From assembly GCA_003868215.1 (NCBI GenBank), contig QWDQ01000004.1:795952-859951 (forward strand): a stretch of DNA of 64,000 bases, given 5' to 3'. The notes below the pieces were generated by a model, which saw only the letters and a list, made by a program, of their open reading frames with translations, was not told the DNA's origin and did not search any database. Source of the DNA: Pseudophaeomoniella oleicola (lineage: Eukaryota; Ascomycota; Eurotiomycetes; Phaeomoniellales; Phaeomoniellaceae). Below, piece after piece: positions 1 through 11,742 of the stretch. Made by a program: the position numbers and the translations under genes. Within the stretch, counting starts at the first letter, position 1. The number at the start of each line of letters is the position of its first letter.

Positions 1-90
1 AATGTGTGGAAATGGGTATTGAGCTGTTGAGGGATTCGTTGGCGGAGAGGCAATCGCATCTATCGAGTTTCGACCAGGCGTAGACGCCAT
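1..90 (-). CDS. N-terminal fragment of a divergent gene, cut by the window edge
   Basis: An ATG at 90-88 on the minus strand opens a frame with no stop through to base 1. It would encode 30 residues starting MASTPGRNSIDAIASPP, rich in Ser, Thr, Pro and Ala. Such low-complexity starts are common in fungal nuclear proteins, but nothing identifies the family. It is divergent from MCM5, with a 476-bp shared upstream region that carries MBF-type sites. The call rests only on an open frame and a sensible start, so it may be a chance ORF. Confidence 0.4.
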   Translation of the reverse strand, partial: MASTPGRNSIDAIASPPTNPSTAQYPFPHI

Positions 91-566
91 CTTGATATGA
101 AGCCAGTGCAAAGTCAGCCATTCATGCAACGCCAAGTTGTATCAGCGCAAGCCCTGAATTCTCATTGCGCGTAGATAGTGACCAGTTCAATGGTCCTCGA
201 GGGCTTTCTTAATCGTATCAAGCGCAAAACAGTAATACAAAACCGTATGTCAACTGTATCTGATATATTCTGGAGCTTTCATTGATTACAAGTCGCCTCT
301 ACCGGCCCCGTCTATGCGGCCGCTGGAGCGCCGAGTTACCGTGCTGCGGGAAGTAGCCAGTTTAAATCTTAGCGTAAGTGCAACCACTTAACGCGAGCGT
401 GTCGCGTCTCAGGGCGAAAACGCGTCCCTGTAATTTGTCTGATTTAAGGATCTCTGCCCTTCTAGCCTTGACATTGCCCATATTCAAACCATCAACAACA
501 CATTCTCAACGGTATCGAAAGGAGCATTCGCAACGAGTAGAATAGCCTCTTGTTCGCTTGTCCAAT
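91..566. other. Intergenic region upstream of MCM5
   Basis: This is a 476-bp gap between two apparently divergent starts. It has no convincing coding frame. The notable content is a compact group of MluI-box-like sites at 391-425, listed separately. Nothing else recognisable was seen. Confidence 0.5.
391..425. promoter_or_regulatory. Cluster of MCB/MBF-type sites upstream of MCM5
   Basis: Three sites lie within 35 bp: ACGCGA at 391-396, TCGCGT (the same motif reversed) at 402-407, and a perfect palindromic ACGCGT at 420-425, just after a GGCGAAAA stretch at 413-420. They end about 140 bp before the MCM5 ATG. ACGCGT/ACGCGA is the known binding core of the fungal G1/S factor MBF (Mbp1/Res with Swi6), which controls replication genes. 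Cell-cycle control of MCM5 is therefore a reasonable inference. Confidence 0.6.
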
Positions 567-2874
567 ATGGATTCTCGATCTGTTTATTCACTGAGCGTGC
601 TACCTCCGCTTGAGGACTCGAATGAGGAACCGAACACCAGGATTCAGGCAGCATTGAAGGAGTTCGTTCTTGCTTTTCAAATAGATAACACCTTCATATA
701 TAGGTGAGATACAGCTGTATCCCTTGGCATTGTGTGCTCTAACACTGTCCAGAGACCAGATTCGTCAGAATGTCCTGATAAAGCAATACTATTGCGACGT
801 CGACATTGCGCACCTCATTTCATACAATGAAGAACTGGCTCACCGTCTTACCACTGAGCCAGCACATATTATTCCAATGGTCAGAGCTTCTGGGCCTTGT
901 TCGCTACTCATCGAGTTGACAATTTCTAGTTTGAGAGGGCTTTACGCTTATGCACGCAACAAATCGTCTTCCCACATGATAGGAACGTCCATCTCCCTCC
1001 GCATCAACTCCTGCTGCACTCGAGTGTGTCGCACATTTCAATTAGAGATCTGAATGCCACAAATGTATCACATCTGGTACGAATTCCAGGTATAGTGATC
1101 GGCGCATCAACCCTGTCGTCCAAAGCAACGGAGCTCGCCATACAGTGCAAGATTTGCGGTCACAGCCAAGCTCTTTCAGTCGAAGGTGGATTCTCTGGAG
1201 TGACATTACCCCGAATATGTGGACGCACACCAATGCAGGGAGAGCAGGCACCAAACTGCGGACTGGATCCGTATTTCGTTGTCCATGAGAGGTGCCAATT
1301 CATAGATCAGCAGATAATCAAACTGCAAGAAGCGCCAGATCAAGTCCCCGTCGGTGAACTTCCACGACATATCCTTGTGTCCGCCGACCGCTATCTATGT
1401 AATAGAGTTGTCCCTGGGTCAAGATGCACTGTGATGGGAGTCTTTTCTATCTACCAACCGAAAGGTGCTAAGAAGGACGCAGCAGTTGCAATTCGCAATC
1501 CTTACCTCCGAGCTGTCGGAATTCACAGTGATGTTGAACAGACAGCCAAGGGCAACTCCATCTTCACTGAAGAGGAAGAACAAGAATTTTTGGAATTGAG
1601 CAGGAGGCCAGATATTTACGAGGCATTTGCGGACAGTATTGCTCCCTCTATTTATGGAAACGCCGACATCAAAAAAGCAATAACCTGTCTTTTAATGGGT
1701 GGTTCAAAGAAAATCTTGCCTGACGGTATGAAGTTGCGTGGAGACATCAATGTTCTTTTGCTCGGTGATCCTGGAACTGCCAAATCACAGTTGCTTAAGT
1801 TCGTAGAGAAGGTGTCTCCGATCGCAATCTATACTTCAGGTAAAGGATCTTCGGCTGCAGGTTTGACGGCTTCCGTTCAGCGAGATACACAGACTAGGGA
1901 ATTTTACCTCGAAGGAGGCGCTATGGTACTCGCAGATGGTGGTGTCGTTTGTATTGATGAATTCGACAAGATGCGAGACGAGGACAGAGTCGCTATCCAT
2001 GAAGCAATGGAACAACAGACAATTTCGATCGCAAAAGCTGGCATCACGACCATTCTGAACTCGAGAACATCTGTTCTTGCAGCTGCCAATCCCATCTTCG
2101 GCCGATATGACGACTTGAAGAGTCCCGGAGAGAACATAGATTTTCAGACTACCATCCTCTCCCGTTTCGATATGATATTCATTGTCAGAGATGATCACAA
2201 CCGCGAACGGGACGAATCTATCGCAAAGCACGTTATGGGTATTCACATGGGCGGTCGAGGTGTAGAGGAACAGATTGAATCTGAGATCCCCGTGGAAAAG
2301 ATGAAGAGATACATTAGCTATTGCAAGTCGTAAGTCATCTGTGCGAGGAATGTTGTTCGAGTTGAATCTGACCTATCACAGACGCTGCGCTCCTCGTCTA
2401 TCCCCAGAAGCAGCTGAGAAGCTCTCCTCACACTTTGTCTCCATTCGCAAACAAGTACGTCAAGCAGAAATGGATGCGAACCAGAGATCGTCGATCCCCA
2501 TTACTGTCCGTCAGCTGGAAGCCATTGTCCGTATTACAGAATCTCTAGCGAAACTTCAACTCCAACCCATCGCAACAGAGGAAAACGTCGACGAAGCCAT
2601 TAGGCTCTTCTTGGCTTCAACCATGGATGCTGTTACCCAGGGCGAAGGTCAGGGAAGTCGCGAACTGATGGACGAAGTCAACAAGGTCGAAGAAGAACTG
2701 AAGCGGCGATTGCCTATTGGCTGGAGCACAAGCCTTGCTACTTTGAGAAGAGAATTCGTCGATGGTCGCGGTTATAGCGAGCAAGCGCTCAACAGAGCCT
2801 TGATCGTGCTGCAGAGAAGAGAGACGATCAACCTACGGTCTGGAGGGTCTCAAGTCTATCGTAGCGGTGTATGA
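567..2874 (+). CDS. mcm5: DNA replication licensing factor MCM5 (CMG helicase subunit)
   Basis: This is subunit 5 of the MCM2-7 replicative helicase, which is loaded at origins and unwinds DNA in the nucleus. The model has four exons, 567-703, 753-879, 930-2329 and 2382-2874, with introns of 49, 50 and 52 bp. It gives 718 residues, the usual length for fungal MCM5. The start was chosen because exon 1 reads into the conserved FIYRDQIRQN block across intron 1. Visible parts are a zinc-binding region with Cys near 161, 164, 185 and 198, Walker A GDPGTAKS at about 367-374, Walker B with DEFD at about 431-434, and the arginine-finger SRFD at about 499-502. All key residues are present. Upstream MBF-type sites suggest G1/S control. 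It is convergent with SF3A3. Confidence 0.96.
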
Positions 2875-3316
2875 TCTGAACGGACATGATGTTGACGAGA
2901 AATGGATGGGACTCTGCGGCGTTGAGGAGCTGGGACGCCTGATACTGGGCTGGCTTTTGTGATATGGACTAGGACTACATACTGGGGACTGCATGGAAGC
3001 AAACCTGTCTAACGCAGGCACCTGTATAGAAATTCAGGGTTATTGCTCTTTTAGTATAGCGAAACACGGGTACGCCCTAACAGAATTGATGTTTTGATCG
3101 TTGATCGTGCGATGGACGACTGTCAACTGACGACCTCAAGAGTCTCAACTCTGCCGCAAGATAAATGATGCGAACGCCGCCGTATGCTGTTCGCACACCA
3201 ATTGAAGAAGACCATCCCAAAGTCCCTAGCAGCCTCAAACCTCCGGATACAACCAGACACCGAGTCTATATTACAAGCCATCAATCCCCTCTGCCTTTCA
3301 TGACTACAGACATGAA
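2875..3316. other. Convergent 3' intergenic region
   Basis: These 442 bp separate the ends of MCM5 (plus) and the SF3A3 gene (minus). Short open frames occur here but have no start context or family resemblance. The region probably holds both 3' UTRs. No strong terminator-like structure was seen. Confidence 0.5.
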
Positions 3317-4895
3317 CTACAGAATACCCTGTTTCTGCAAATCGTAATAGATCCTTTCAGGCATGACGTTGCCTTCTCCGTCTTCCATTTGCACAATCGA
3401 GTCATCCTTCTGTTCCTTATCCCTCTTCTCTTTCTTGATCTTTTCCCACAAGCTGATTGCATCGTCGATGCTGGTAATTTCCCTAAAGAGGCCGGATCCA
3501 GCGCCAGGCCCTGAGATACCCAGACACTTGAGTCCATAGATATGTCTCGCTTCTGAGAAGTGTTTGTCGAACGCCCTCCTGCCCATGTAGACGAAATTTC
3601 CACAAATTTCGCAAGGAAACTCTACGCCCAGACCGTGGAGTTTGTACAACCAGTAAGGAATAGGTTTGCCATCCCAAGCCAGGGGTAATTTGAGAGGATT
3701 GTAGATCCTTTCACCATTGTCTGAGTCATCGTCGGATTCGTTGCCAGCGGCCGCTACTGCTGCATCATCTTCAGCAAAGAGCGCCTCGAGCTCTTGTTGA
3801 CGCTCTCGTTCTGTCATACCCTGCTTGCGTTCAACATTGACGCGGGTATTCGATCGCTCGTTCGCGAGGTACTTGGCAAGATTGCGGATACGATGCTCGT
3901 GTGATGCTATTGCCCGCTCCTTCAATTTGAGTCCACCCTCGATAGTGGCACCTGGCCTCGGTCTCTCTCCGTTTGATACACCATTCGTCTGCTTCGATCC
4001 GGCCGCTCTGATATGCTTTTTACCGGTGAGATGGTTCTTGTATACATTCTCGTTCGTGAACTCTTTTTGGCAGGCATCGCACCATATTCCAGCCCCGCTG
4101 CCGTCAACATTCGGTCCAGCAGCTGAACTTGGATCTGTCTCCTGGCCCCAACCTGGCACTGTTCCTGCCTTCCACGAGTCATCGAAATCTTTGTCATAAT
4201 CGGCAAATAATTTGTCTAGGTCTTGTAACGGCCTCGTCCTCCGAGTAAAGCTTTCCAGATAGGACGAAAGGTCGGATACGTATTTAAGATATTGATCCGT
4301 TAGCTTATTCTGTCTTTTTATTGGCATTTGCGGCGCAGTGAACGCATCGAACAAGTCCAGAAACTGGATATATGTCAACCGCTTTACGCCTGGCAGGTTG
4401 AGATAATCCTCATGTAGCGTGACGACGTCCAGAAAGCGCCCATTGCCCTCCTCACCAGTGAACATGTTGTCTGTCGCAGAGACAAGGACTTCTCCTTCCG
4501 CAGGTCGTTGTCGCTTGTATGCACGCTCGAGATTCTCCACAGGTTCATTTGGATACCGTCGATGGAAATCTTTCATTTCTTCAAGTTGTTTATAGAACTC
4601 CTCGAATGGGTCTCCAGTGGATAATGATTGTATCTCCTTTAATCTCGTGCCCTCGGTATCCTTATATATGTCAAGTAACCGTTGCGACTGTTCTTGTATC
4701 CTGGAGAGAAACCCGGCAATCTCATGGTCACGGTTTAAGCGGTCCTTGATCTATAGTAATATGTGAGATGCAATTGTCGCAAAGGTCGAATTGGCAGAGA
4801 CTTACATTTCTGGGATCTTCCGAGAGGCGATCACTGATACCTTGCTCCAGGCGCTCAATGTCCTCATGGATGAATCTCTGATCTTCAAGTATCAT
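3317..4895 (-). CDS. Splicing factor 3A subunit 3 (SF3A3/SAP61/Prp9 family)
   Basis: This is a component of the SF3A complex of the U2 snRNP, needed for prespliceosome assembly in the nucleus. There are two exons, 4895-4806 and 4750-3317, with a 55-bp intron and a GTAAG donor. The product is 507 residues; human SF3A3 is 501. The start at 4895 gives MILEDQRFIHEDIERLEQ, the typical N-terminus of the family. An in-frame upstream ATG at 4970 exists but is not conserved in type. Two C2H2 matrin-type zinc fingers are visible: WCDACQKEF with a distal H-x5-H near residues 253-277, and PCEICGNFVY near 409-433. Acidic low-complexity segments lie between them. The neighbouring GCP5-like gene is divergent, with about 308 bp between the starts. 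Confidence 0.94.
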
Positions 4896-5203
4896 CTTGA
4901 ACGAGTGCGACGCGATTGTCGGCGTCAGGTATGTAAGACGAGACTCTGTTACGAAAGACGCTTCCTTCATAGGCCCAGAAATTTCGTCTTGAAGCTTCGA
5001 TCATCGTTGCTTTCACTTTACTGTACCTTCTCCACATCCCACCACGCGCAAAGACGCGCCCCGCAACCCCAGACAACCACGAATATGTTTACATCGTCAC
5101 ATTGAACGTATTGCCAATGAAAATGTCTCAATAAATACTTCTGGATTGCGCTGTGCATAGCCAGGAATATGCTCAAGGGGGATTCTATAGCCAAGTTACA
5201 AGC
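4896..5203. promoter_or_regulatory. Short bidirectional promoter region
   Basis: These 308 bp lie between the divergent starts of SF3A3 and the GCP5-like gene, so both promoters and 5' UTRs must fit here. Small overlapping ORFs are not supported. No specific factor site was recognised. Confidence 0.5.
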
Positions 5204-7828
5204 ATGGCTCAATCGAATCCAACTTCCACCCTAACGGAATCCCTTTTCGCCTCTCTATGCGACCTGCCGCAGGTAAATGGGATCTAGCACTACAGATATG
5301 TAACATAATGCTGATTTTCATTGAAGGAGACGCCACGGGCAAGAAGGCTGAGAGAGGCTTTTGCACGGAGGATCAAGTCTCACAACTATATTCGTACCAA
5401 TCAATTCGACGTATCAACCCGTCTGGATGGATTACAGGAAAAGTTCACCGTGTTAAATAATGACGAGCTAGCTCAGGCATTGCGAGTGCGCTTAAATGAG
5501 CTGCAGAGCATATCGTATAGGTGGACTCCTGACATACTGGATTTGCTACTTCACCTCTCTAGAAGGCCCCTTGTTAACAGCAGGGTGGAGGACCTAGAGA
5601 GACTTATCAGAGAACCGGAGCCTGTTCAAAACCTGACCTGGGCCGACATTCAAAGAGACGATCCTATCGACAAGAAAGATGAGATCTGGAAATCTATACG
5701 TTTCACCGGCTATAGCTCGGATGAAGATGAGCTGGAAACACCAAGCAGCGCCTCAGGCTCTGTATCCGACGATGTTTCTGACGATGTGGTCGTTCCTGTC
5801 AGGCCTGCTGAAGGAAGTGAAGCTCTCCAAGCCTCTCTGCAGAATGCACAGTTCTGGCTGCGGAAGGACACCGACAGCATAGTAATAACAGAAGTTCAAG
5901 CTATTAGAGAAGCTATCTTCATGTTGCTTGGACTACCGACGTCGATTTTTTGGCGGGTAGGTTCGAGCATAGAGATCGACAGGAGATACCAATTTTCCCA
6001 TGTTGACCATCCAACGTTGCGCAGTGCCTTCTCGTCATTGGGTTCCCTAGGCCTACAGCTGGACAGCGTGAGGTCTTTCCTCAAAGACCATCAAGAAAAT
6101 AGAGTATTGCAAACTTTTCAGCAAGCGGTGGGATCGTGCATGAAGAGGTTCGATTCCTCTCTTTCAGATAAGGAGTCTGAGCTTCTCGACAGGATAGGAA
6201 ACTCCGTGGCGAGCCTCATGGACCTACTGGTTGATGTGCGAAGGCGCTCGGAATCTGTCCGAGCCATTGTTCCGATTCTTGAGACGATGAGAGAACGTGG
6301 CCACTCTCCAGTGGTATGCCTAGAGGCATTGTTTGATAGCGTTACTCTTCAAGAAGCTCTGTGCAGATCCGAGGTCTTGCAAGTCCACCAAGAGATATTT
6401 CTCGAAAGTTTTGCAACCTACATGAAGCCGGTCTGGGACTGGATGAGAAGCGGGACAGTTATCTCAGAGGAACCTTTCTTCGTTAGAAGAACAGCGTCAG
6501 ATAATAAATCACGACTTTGGGCCGAGTGGTATACTTTAACTGTTACTGAAGACGCGATGGATACACCGCGATTCTTGAGATCCCATCTCCGAGCGATATT
6601 CTCGGCCGGTAAATCTGCCGCATTTCTGAAACTCACGGATGCCAAAGCTGAAAGTCATATCGATTTCGATGCAAGTGCTATGAGAACTCAACTGGCGACT
6701 ACAGGCCCCTTTCTGTTGCCATTCGAACATCGATTCAGTGACATGTTAGAGTCCAGGATACAGCCTCAGCAATATATGGTCTCCAAATCCCTGTATGTAT
6801 TCCTCGACCAGTCTTGTGGATTGCGCAGAGCGCTTCGTGCTTTGCGCAAGCTATATTTTGGACAACTAGGCTCATCCTCGGATTCGGTAGCTGCGAAGAT
6901 ATTTGATCGCATTGATAAATGCCGAAATGACTGGAACGATCCTTATGTACTGGGACAGCTGCTGCGGACCGCATTCGAGGATCCTGACATTGATGTCCTG
7001 CGGATCAAGGTGCAAAGTTTGCCAGGTTATTCTCGAAACCTCTATTACCGTCGTCAGTCCGTCAATCTCTTGAAAGGATTTGCTATCGTCTACAGCCTGC
7101 CTTGGTCTTTAGCCAACATCATCTCCAAAGCATCGCTGGTTGGTTATCAAAGAGTGTCTACGTTTCTCCTCCAAATCCGGCGGGCAATCTACGTGCTAGA
7201 ACGGCGCAGCCTCAAAAATCTTCCACTGATGGATCGCGGTTCGTACAGAAAGGTATACTCAGCTCGACAGCATCTTCTTTCCTTCACAAAAACGCTGGCG
7301 GATCATTTCACAGGCTACGTCATTGATGCTGCTTTTACAAGTTTGTCTGAAATGCTCGAGAGGGCCTCGGATCTGGATGCCATGATTACAGCTCACAATG
7401 AATTTGTCATGGCTTTACAACATCGTTTGCTTCTTACAAAAGCTCTGAAACCATTGCGTGACGCTGTCATTGATGTTCTGGATCTTTGCGTACGATTTTC
7501 CGATGTGACCAGTGCTACTCCAGTCTCAGACAGTGGTTCAAATGCAGATGCACAGTCCTTCATTTCTGCAAGGACCAGATCAAGACCGCGTAGGCTTCTT
7601 GACACTGGCTCGTCAGAAGATGACGAGGATGACGATGACGACCTCGAAGGGTATTCCTTCTTTGCCGTGGGGGAAGATCGCTCTCATGTGGAACAATTGT
7701 TGGATATCCGGAATAGACTCGATAAGCAAGCGGCCTTCCTACTTGCCGGATTGCAAGGTCTTGCTCGCGCGGACGAAGATTCTCTGACTTGGGAAATTCT
7801 TGCGGAAAGGCTGAACCTGGATGCATAG
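5204..7828 (+). CDS. Gamma-tubulin complex component, GCP5-like (Spc97/Spc98 family)
   Basis: This is a predicted subunit of the gamma-tubulin complex, which nucleates microtubules at the spindle pole body. Two exons, 5204-5272 and 5327-7828, are separated by a 54-bp intron and give 856 residues. Exon 1 was added because the long frame otherwise lacks an ATG; the joined start is MAQSNPTSTLTESLFASLCD. The N-terminal part carries the GRIP1-like segment (WTPDILDLLLHLSRRPL, LTWADIQRDDP), typical of GCP5 proteins. An acidic serine-rich stretch follows near residues 145-170. The C-terminal half has the helical GRIP2-type repeats and an acidic insert (SSEDDEDDDDDLEGYSFFAV). Assignment to GCP5 rather than GCP4 or GCP6 rests on overall pattern and is less certain than the family call. 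The stop codon lies inside a 24-bp tandem duplication. Confidence 0.85.
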
Positions 7829-7859
7829 GAAAGGCTGAACCTGGATGCATAGGAAAGGC
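7804..7859. repeat. 24-bp direct tandem duplication across a stop codon
   Basis: Two exact copies of a 24-bp unit (7804-7827 and 7828-7851) are followed by 8 bp of a third. The unit starts GGAAAGGCTGAAC and includes ATGCATAG. The GCP5-like stop TAG lies at the junction, and the second copy holds a second in-frame TAG. The duplication therefore does not change the protein. Confidence 0.9.
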
Positions 7860-8073
7860 AACTATGGGCATGGATGGACCAAGGGACCCTGGGGATGCGG
7901 TCGATCTGGTATTCGATGGCATACTAAGTGCCTTTAGGAGACCAGGGGACTGTTTTTTGGGTTGCATTGGTCGAGCACATTACTCTAGATATCTATAAAA
8001 TAGCACCTATCCATTCATAATCAAACAGGTCCATGTTTTTAAAAAAGACATTGTGCCCCCAAAGCCTCGACAA

Positions 8074-9858
8074 TCATATAGCACTATCCAACGCTTCATG
8101 TAGTTTGACCTGTACGCCACTACCACTCCTATTCTCAATGGTATGGTGGAATCTCATCGGCCCTGGTGGCTCCATATTTTCAATCTTGTCGAACCGCTGC
8201 AACAACCGAACGATGACATATGATGCTTCTGTCCTAGAGAATTGTTCTGTTGAAGAAGATTTTCGTCAACGTTAGCTTTATCTAAGTACCCTGCAATGCA
8301 GATGAGGCGTTGGGCGGACGACTAAAGAGAGGGAGAGAGGGAGGGGTAGATAGATGAGTATGAAAGAAAGATGAGACTTACGACCTAAACACTGTCTAAC
8401 TCCGCCGCCAAAGGGTATAAACTCGAATCCAAACTTCCTCCCACCGTTTTCTTCCCATCGCTCCGGTCGGAACTCATCGACGTCGTCGCCCCAGATATCT
8501 TCTCGGCGCTGCATCGCGAACGTAGGTATAAGCACCTGCTGACCCTTGGGGATGAAAATCGGAGATTGACCGTCGGGCCCGCCGCCGCGTGGGAGGGTCG
8601 TGTCACGCAGGGCGACGCGCTCGTTCAGTGGGACGACGGGCGCGACGCGGAAGGTTTCGTTGATGACGGAGGTGAGATATGGAAGGGAGTCGCGGAGGGA
8701 TTTAAAGGTGATATTGTGCGCGTTAGGTGCATACGGTTTGTATGGGCCGTAGAGTTCGAGGATTTGGGTACGTAGCGTGTTGAAAACGGCTGGGTGTCGA
8801 CAGAGGAGGTAGAATACCCAACCTAGAAGAGCTGCGGTGGTGTCTCGACCGGCCGACAATATGTTGAGGGTTTCGCTCCGGAGTTCGAGAGGGTTCTGGG
8901 TCTCCTTGGCGAGTTCGTCCAGAAGAACGAATCGCTGTTTTGCTGCAGCGGCGGGATCGATTGGAAGAGAAGAGAGATACTTTTCTCCATGTGTGATGCG
9001 AAGGTGGACAAACCAGTCCACGTATTTGTGCACGGCATTGCAATGCTCGTTGAACGCTTTCGTAGGCAGCAGCCATCTATATTTCCAGAGAGCGCCACGA
9101 GTCTCGATCCAGGCTTTCCCAGCATCCATGTGACGGCCTATGTTCTCCCGATCTGGCGCGTCATACCCTGGGAGGGTCGGCAATTCAATTCGTTCGGCGG
9201 GATTTTGCGAATGTACGGAGTAGCCATAGATCAACTCAGTGGTCGTATCGAGGGTTAAGTTGTAGAACAATGGGAGAAGATCAAGCTTTTGCGACCATTT
9301 TCCATCATCGGAAACTGCATCTCGTTTACGGTCCAGGACTTTGAAGAGCTGTTGCACGTGTCGCTCAATCAAGTCGAGGTCGTTTATCTGATCTCTTGCG
9401 AACTGCGGTCTCACAAGCGCACGGGAGTGTTTCCACGATTCTCCTCGAGACACGAACACGCCTGAACCAAATAGTGGCCTCCAGCTCTCGACTCGGTGTT
9501 CACCAACGTCCCAATCGGAGGCCTGTGTCGCAAGCATAGCTTGTACATTGGGCGGATCGCGCGTCACAAACAATTCATAGTCTGAAATTGGCACACGGCA
9601 TGTGTGTATGTTCTTGCCGAGTTCATTGTTCATGGCTTGGAGGATATATTGAGGTCCTCTTTCAGCCTTGGTCGCTCGCAAGCTCTCGACCAGCCGACCG
9701 AAACCAAGGAAGCCTTTGCGAGGGAGCGTAGGTGCCGGCATACATCCTCGACGGTGAGCCTCTTGAGCCAGACGTCGCTTGGTGAGCCATCTAGAAACAA
9801 GTTTGTATGCGATCAGAGCAACCAGCGCATAAAGCGCACACAGGCTCAAGACACGCAT
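8074..9858 (-). CDS. Cytochrome P450, CYP52/alkane-hydroxylase-like
   Basis: This is a predicted ER-anchored P450 monooxygenase; relatives hydroxylate n-alkanes or fatty acids. Two exons, 9858-8382 and 8246-8074, give 549 residues. The splice joins QCLG to QQFSRTEASYV, restoring the conserved block after the heme cysteine; reading through instead leaves an implausible tail. The start at 9858 (MRVLSLCALYALVALIAYKL) gives a standard N-terminal membrane anchor; an ATG at 10002 would add 48 residues and is less likely. Visible motifs are the I-helix AGRDTTA near 336-342, ExxR as ETFR near 401-404, the PERW region as FRPERW, and the heme loop FGGGVRQCLG near 483-492 with Cys about 490. No pathway neighbours are evident, so the substrate is unknown. 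Confidence 0.93.
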
Positions 9859-10293
9859 CGCAGTTTTAGTGTCTTGGAAAGCGATGCAACGGACAAAGAA
9901 GTAGACAAGAAACAATGGAATGGATATACTTGGCCTTCCTTTCGCATGGGAGATAGTGCGACTTCTACGTAGTAAGAACACATCACGTCGATCATTCTTC
10001 ATTCATCCTCACCAATGGAAACAATGACAACATGTGGCTGAAAGTAGGACGGTACAAATGTCCGATAGTTAGACGACAGAAGTTGTTAGGTAGATATCTG
10101 CGGGAATTCGGAAATGTGATGCTTGTTACTGGACGAATGTAGTAGGCGGATGAGAACTAAAGGAGCCTTAGCTGACTGATGAGCTGTTGATAGTTACAAG
10201 GCTCCATTGTGACGATGTTGCGTTGGACAAGCATCAAGGCACAAAAGTGCAGTGATCTGCAGCTCTTCCCGTCGACGGGAGACGGAAAAGCAA

Positions 10294-10355
10294 GACAGTG
10301 AGACAGTGAGACAGTGAGACAGTGAGACAGTGAGACAGCGAGACAGCGAGACAGG
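10294..10355 (+). repeat. 8-bp minisatellite (GACAGTGA)n
   Basis: Seven full head-to-tail copies of an 8-bp unit are followed by a partial eighth. The first five are GACAGTGA and the last two are GACAGCGA, a single T-to-C change that moved into neighbouring units. It lies about 440 bp upstream of the P450 start and is non-coding. Confidence 0.95.
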
Positions 10356-10392
10356 AAAGAGGAGATGCGGTTTGCCAGTCTTACTATGTTAG

Positions 10393-10404
10393 TACTACGT
10401 AGTA
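10393..10404. repeat. Perfect 12-bp palindrome TACTACGTAGTA
   Basis: The sequence reads identically on both strands. The same 12-mer recurs at 16597-16608, and its CTACGTAG core is at 9965-9972. A related GTACGTACGTAG element lies near 10478. It may be a dimeric factor site or a small structural repeat; neither is shown. Confidence 0.6.
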
Positions 10405-11742
10405 GTAACGTACTAAGTTAGTTCGATGGAGTCCTGAAGATCATCAAGATGTTGTTCGATATGGTGGAGCGGAATGTACGTACGTAGTAAAGTACAAGGA
10501 GGAATAGGCGCAAAAGAGAAAAGGGCAATTGAGCGACTCCTTGCCTCGCCTCGTCGCCTCGCTCGTTAATTAGTTAATTACATCTGAGATGAACTTCGAT
10601 GATGAAGATCCGATTCCCCCCAAAGCGGAGAGGGACGGGAAGGGAAGGGAAGACCGGGTCACGGTATCCAGTTCTTTTCATTGATCATCTCATTCATCTC
10701 ATTCATCTCATCGACAATCACTCATTCTCATACGTCGACAATATCAGTCAATGGCATCTATGTCCCTTCTTTCATAGCGTCTTGTCATACAATATACCAT
10801 TTGACTGGATTTGCTGGAACCGATCACCTTGATGCTTCCTGATTAACCTGTTTAACCGGTTTTCTCCGCTTGACTCCTGCAGCTCTTCCTGGCTGAGTCA
10901 CTTCATCACACCACAGCTGACCCTTGTCTAACGGTAGCTGAAGTGCCGGATCAGTGCAAATGGTGTCCTATGCGTTGAGCATGTCTTCTGCTTCTCGCTC
11001 ACTTTCTTTGTTCGTTAACTTCGATAGCTCTCTGGATGGCTCCCATCTCGAAATTGGGAAAACTGCTGCTGCTGCTTCAAGCCATGACTTCATGACATGA
11101 AAGATCGTCTGAGATGGAGTCGCGGAGACTAAACTAGAGCTTGATTGTTCTTACCAACACACGCAACTCTTTGACCCTCTCCGTCCACTTGTTTACGATC
11201 GTGGAGCTGGCTACCGAGCAACAATATCTATTGTGTGCTATAGTACTATGTGTGACGAATCAGCAGTCAACCTGCCGCTACAGCCCGGCCAGTCGAGCTT
11301 TAGTTTGCGGATCATCCAAAATTGAGCTCCTGAATGAACTACGCCGCGCTTATATCGCGACCTGGGACATACCCTATCTGGGTTTGCCTTTCCACTTGGG
11401 TACCACAAATCTGGCTCATCGAGCTGAGATGATTACTGCTTTCAGCATGGGCCAGCGCATCTTTATGGACCGCTGGCGGGGGTTGGTCTACTACGATGAT
11501 CTTGGTCTGATGTGTCATGTCGCGGTTGTTCTATGATGTTGATCAGGTCCATTTCATCCCCCGAATACGGACAATCCGGTTTGGGGTGAGACCGTGCCGT
11601 GAGAGCCATCAGCAAGCCGTTTAAAATGCGTCTATTCTCTCCATCTTGTTGTGCCTGTGGTACACTCTTGATTATCGTGCCCTTCCCAGTGAACTTGGTC
11701 TGTAAAATTCTCTGTCGGAGTGATAATTGATAGTAGTTCAAT

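Larger units (their letters stand above)
9859..11742. other. Long intergenic region with simple repeats and palindromes
   Basis: These 1.9 kb lie between the divergent P450 and Rds1-like genes. They contain an 8-bp minisatellite (10294-10355), several CTACGTAG-type palindromes, purine-rich runs near 10616-10650 and a CATCTCATT run near 10684-10712. An open frame at 11141-11536 shows no recognisable protein features and is not called as a gene. The region could carry promoters or non-coding transcripts, but nothing proves it. Confidence 0.5.

Noticed and set aside
3825-4199. A plus-strand ORF inside SF3A3
   Set aside because: It is an antisense shadow of conserved zinc-finger coding sequence.
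11141-11536. A 131-codon ORF upstream of the Rds1-like gene
   Set aside because: No ATG in good context, no motif and no splice support; it is kept as intergenic.
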